Under the pieces are notes generated by a model that saw only the letters and a list, made by a program, of their open reading frames with translations, was not told where the DNA came from and searched no databases. This document shows, piece by piece, positions 61,588 through 64,000 of a stretch of DNA of 64,000 bases. Each line of letters starts with the position of its first letter. Position 1 is the stretch's first letter. The translations under genes were made by a program, and so were the position numbers. Location: NCBI RefSeq assembly GCF_003014535.1, contig NZ_PYGD01000007.1, positions 124,001 through 188,000 of the forward strand, given 5' to 3'. This stretch comes from Taibaiella chishuiensis. Lineage in GTDB: Bacteria > Bacteroidota > Bacteroidia > Chitinophagales > Chitinophagaceae.

Positions 61588-62559
61588 ATGCGCGAAGGAC
61601 AATTTATAAAACGGAATAAAGCACGCTGGGACAGTTACCAGCAGGAAACAGAAGACCCCGACGAAATGGCTAAACGTTTTACCTACCTGGTAGACGACCT
61701 GGCCTATGCCAAAACCAATTACCCCTTCAGCAAAATCGTAAAATACATTAACGGGCTCGCTGCGGGTATTTATCTTTCCATCTACCGCAATAAGAAAGAG
61801 AAAAGCAACCGCCTGGTCAGCTTCTTTAAAACCGAACTGCCGCTCATCCTGCACAGCCACAGGCGCGTCCTGTTGTTCGCCTTCCTGTTCTTTATCACCT
61901 TTATGGCCATCGGCATCTTTTCGTCCTGGCAGGATCCCTCGTTTGTACGCGGTGTACTGGGCGACAGTTATGTCAACATGACCGAAGATAATATTGCCAA
62001 AGGCGATCCCTTTGGTGTGTATAAGGACGCCGATGCGCTGCTTATGTTCCTGCAGATCGCCTGGAACAATATCAAGGTATCCTTTCTCTGTTTTACCCTG
62101 GGTATCTCCTGCTCCGTCGGCACCTTATGGATGTTGTTCAATAACGGGTTGATGGTAGGGGTATTCGAACAAATGTTTTTTGCACATGACCTCGGGTCCA
62201 AGTCGATACTCGTGGTCTTTATTCATGGTACGCTGGAGCTGTCTTCCATTGTGATTGCCGGCGGTGCGGGTATGATCATGGGTAATGCCATACTTTTCCC
62301 CAAAACCTATTCCCGTATCGAATCGCTCAAAAGGGCGGCCAAGGACGGGGTCAAGATCATCATAGCCCTGATCCCCATCTTTATCGTCGCTGCTTTTTTT
62401 GAAGGCTATGTAACGCGGTATACCGAAATGCCGTTGCCGCTGAGCATCAGTATCCTGCTGCTGTCCCTTTCTTTTATTGTCTGGTATTTCGTGTTGTACC
62501 CGCGTGCGGTATATCAGCGCATGAACATGCAGGAAGCTGCTTTTCAAGAAAAACAATGA
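61588..62559 (+). CDS. SpoIIM-family membrane protein
   Basis: A 323-aa protein with a cytoplasmic N-terminal part (about 1-90) and six or so transmembrane segments, from VLLFAFLFFITFMAIGIFSS at about 93 to LSFIVWYFVLYPRA near 305. The segment NNIKVSFLCFTLGISCSVGT and FIHGTLELSSIVIAGGAGM are the SpoIIM/DUF95 signature. In non-sporulating bacteria these genes usually sit beside RDD and MoxR-type genes; none is seen here, so its role is unclear. Confidence 0.88.
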   Translation: MREGQFIKRNKARWDSYQQETEDPDEMAKRFTYLVDDLAYAKTNYPFSKIVKYINGLAAGIYLSIYRNKKEKSNRLVSFFKTELPLILHSHRRVLLFAFLFFITFMAIGIFSSWQDPSFVRGVLGDSYVNMTEDNIAKGDPFGVYKDADALLMFLQIAWNNIKVSFLCFTLGISCSVGTLWMLFNNGLMVGVFEQMFFAHDLGSKSILVVFIHGTLELSSIVIAGGAGMIMGNAILFPKTYSRIESLKRAAKDGVKIIIALIPIFIVAAFFEGYVTRYTEMPLPLSISILLLSLSFIVWYFVLYPRAVYQRMNMQEAAFQEKQ

Positions 62560-62578
62560 ACGACTATTCATTTTTAGG

Positions 62579-62586
62579 TAAATTTG
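62579..62586 (+). promoter_or_regulatory. -7 promoter element for the alpha/beta hydrolase gene
   Basis: TAAATTTG matches TAnnTTTG exactly, 47 bp before the ATG at 62634. No clear -33 half. Confidence 0.45.
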
Positions 62587-62633
62587 CCGCTTCAACCGAT
62601 AAACGCGCCCTACAGGCAGTTTAATTTTTTTGC

Positions 62634-63497
62634 ATGACAACTACTTTTTCGTATCCCTACCCAGTACATCATACTTCCGTATTGTACAATGCGCTCGACA
62701 TTGCCTATATGGACGAAGGGCAGGGAACAGACACTATTATATTTGTACATGGCCTGGGCCACTCCGCCCTGGGCTGGGTTAAGAATATCGATTACCTGAA
62801 GCAACACTACCGCTGCATCGCCATAGACCTGCCCGGCAACGGGCTCTCGTCCAAAGGCGAGTATCCCTACAGCATGTTTTTCTTTGCAGAGGCTGTTGCC
62901 GCATTGATCAGCGAATTAAAACTGACCAATGTATACCTGGCAGGCCACTCCATGGGCGGACAGATCGCCATGACCCTGGCACTGCACCACCCCGGGCTGA
63001 TCAAAGGACTGATCCTCTGCGCACCGGCGGGCTTCGAAACCTTTAGCGAATGGGAAAAAAGCCTGTACCGCAATACCATGTATTTTGTAGATATGGTAAG
63101 CAACGAAGAAACCAGCCTGCGTAAAGCCGTGCAGAACAGCTTTTACATTATGCCCGATAATGCCCCGGCCTTTATACAGCAACTGGTAGACCTGATGCAC
63201 CTGCAGGACCGCTCGCACTACCGGTATATGATCGAACGCTGTATCAGCGCGATGCTGGAAGAACCGGTATACGACCGGCTTACCGAGATCAAGCTGCCGG
63301 TACTTACCTTATTCGGGGAACGCGACAACCTGATCCCCAACCGTTTTATCCACCCGGTGTCCACCAGGAAACTGGCTACCGAGGTGGTGGCAAAATTTGA
63401 AAATGCCCGGCTCGAAGTGATTGCCCAATGCGGGCATTTCCTGCAATGGGAAAAAGCGGCACAGGTCAACAGCTTTATCCGCGACTTTATTAACTGA
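62634..63497 (+). CDS. Alpha/beta-fold hydrolase
   Basis: A 287-aa cytoplasmic hydrolase without signal peptide. It shows the oxyanion-hole strand IIFVHGLGHSALGW, the nucleophile elbow LAGHSMGGQIAMTLA (Ser of GHSMGG), the acid in LTLFGERDNLIPNR, and the catalytic His in VIAQCGHFLQWEKAAQVN. A cap domain lies between about 140 and 210. Likely an esterase or related lyase/hydrolase; the substrate is unknown. A lipoprotein gene follows after 27 bp. Confidence 0.9.
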   Translation: MTTTFSYPYPVHHTSVLYNALDIAYMDEGQGTDTIIFVHGLGHSALGWVKNIDYLKQHYRCIAIDLPGNGLSSKGEYPYSMFFFAEAVAALISELKLTNVYLAGHSMGGQIAMTLALHHPGLIKGLILCAPAGFETFSEWEKSLYRNTMYFVDMVSNEETSLRKAVQNSFYIMPDNAPAFIQQLVDLMHLQDRSHYRYMIERCISAMLEEPVYDRLTEIKLPVLTLFGERDNLIPNRFIHPVSTRKLATEVVAKFENARLEVIAQCGHFLQWEKAAQVNSFIRDFIN

Positions 63498-63524
63498 CAA
63501 CCCAATTAAAAAAATATTACATTG

Positions 63525-64000
63525 ATGAGAAAAATACTTCCGCTCCTCCTGGCTACCACGGTAGCCATAGCCTCCTGTTCTTCGCCGGGCGGACAGCATA
63601 CTGCAGTCGCTTCGGATGACGACAGCCTGCAGATCCGCTTTTCGCAGTTTTCAGAACACTTTATCGAATCACTTTGGATCCAGGAGCCGGAATGGGCCAC
63701 ACAGCAAGGTTATCATAAATGGGACAGTATACTGACCGTACCGGATAATGCCAGCCGCAGCAAAACCCTTTTATTTGCCGGTAAAAACCTCGACTCGCTC
63801 AAAGCCTTTAAAGTAGCGCAACTCACCCCATCGCAACAAACCGACTACTACCTGATCCACGACTACCTCGAAGGCCGGAAATGGAACATCGAGCAGCAGC
63901 AGGACTATACCTGGAATCCGTCGGCCTATAATGTTACCGGCCTGCTGGCCTTTATGCTGAGCGAAAACTATGCCCCGCTGAGCCAGCGCCTGCAATATTG
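63525..64000 (+). CDS. DUF885-type lipoprotein (partial, runs off the window)
   Basis: 158 codons are visible from ATG 63525 to the right edge. The lipoprotein signal is MRKILPLLLATTVAIASC, then SSPGGQ. The mature start LQIRFSQFSEHFIESLWIQE and PEWATQQGYHKWDSILTVPD, with QQTDYYLIHDYLEGRKW, is like the N-terminal part of DUF885 proteins, a family of putative secreted metallo-carboxypeptidases. The HEXXH-type motif would lie beyond the window. It is probably co-transcribed with the hydrolase (27 bp). Confidence 0.8.
   Translation, partial: MRKILPLLLATTVAIASCSSPGGQHTAVASDDDSLQIRFSQFSEHFIESLWIQEPEWATQQGYHKWDSILTVPDNASRSKTLLFAGKNLDSLKAFKVAQLTPSQQTDYYLIHDYLEGRKWNIEQQQDYTWNPSAYNVTGLLAFMLSENYAPLSQRLQY

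Overview
The window looks like chromosomal DNA of a Bacteroidota bacterium, most likely order Chitinophagales (Chitinophagaceae-like). The evidence is: TAnnTTTG-type -7 promoter elements, an ECF sigma / FecR / STN-type TonB receptor trio, type IX secretion sorting domains, CarboxypepD_reg-like TonB receptors, GG-leader peptide precursors of the Bacteroidota type, and moderate GC with very AT-rich intergenic patches. No phage, IS transposase, CRISPR array or rRNA was recognised. The only RNA gene seen is a tRNA-His.

Layout. 1-6.6 kb: tail of an outer-membrane barrel gene, valS, a small secreted protein, and a methionine block (sulfhydrylase/cystathionine synthase and OsmC on minus, metX divergent). 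6.8-17.8 kb: a complete potassium-uptake (Kdp) locus: sigma-54 response regulator, a candidate -24/-12 promoter, a 119-aa protein, a 27-aa membrane peptide, kdpF, kdpA, kdpB, kdpC, an outer-membrane porin, a KdpD N-terminal half, and a separate histidine kinase. 17.8-22 kb: two YceI paralogues, a Crp/Fnr regulator and a short GHKL ATPase. 22-32 kb: an ECF sigma/FecR/TonB receptor module followed by two T9SS cargo proteins (one beta-helix, one PhoX-like) and a lipoprotein. 32-36.8 kb: glyoxylate shunt aceA-aceB with a divergent RamB/ScfR-like regulator.

36.8-43.1 kb and 50.7-53.3 kb are accessory. They hold seven members of an unrecognised family of about 130-150-aa secreted proteins, other small secreted proteins, three orphan GG-leader precursors with Cys-rich cores, a 50-aa leader-like peptide on the minus strand and a 24-aa leader-only ORF. 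Six of these genes, in both regions and including one precursor, share a 33-bp upstream element: an inverted repeat close to GGCA-N5-TGCC, then exactly 14 bp from a TTTG-like half to a GAnnTTTG-like half. I take this as the best candidate for an undescribed co-regulated secreted-peptide system. No modifying enzyme or dedicated transporter is in the window.

43.1-50.5 kb: tandem and dispersed repeats, tRNA-His, a metallophosphoesterase, a small outer-membrane barrel, cysteine desulfurase, a pseudouridine synthase, an L,D-transpeptidase and a DUF3347-type lipoprotein. 53.3-64 kb: a GlxA-type AraC regulator, a double AHSA1 protein whose 3' end is duplicated across a repeat array, a small membrane peptide, a TonB-dependent receptor, a penicillin-acylase family Ntn hydrolase, a SpoIIM-type membrane protein, an alpha/beta hydrolase and the start of a DUF885-type lipoprotein.
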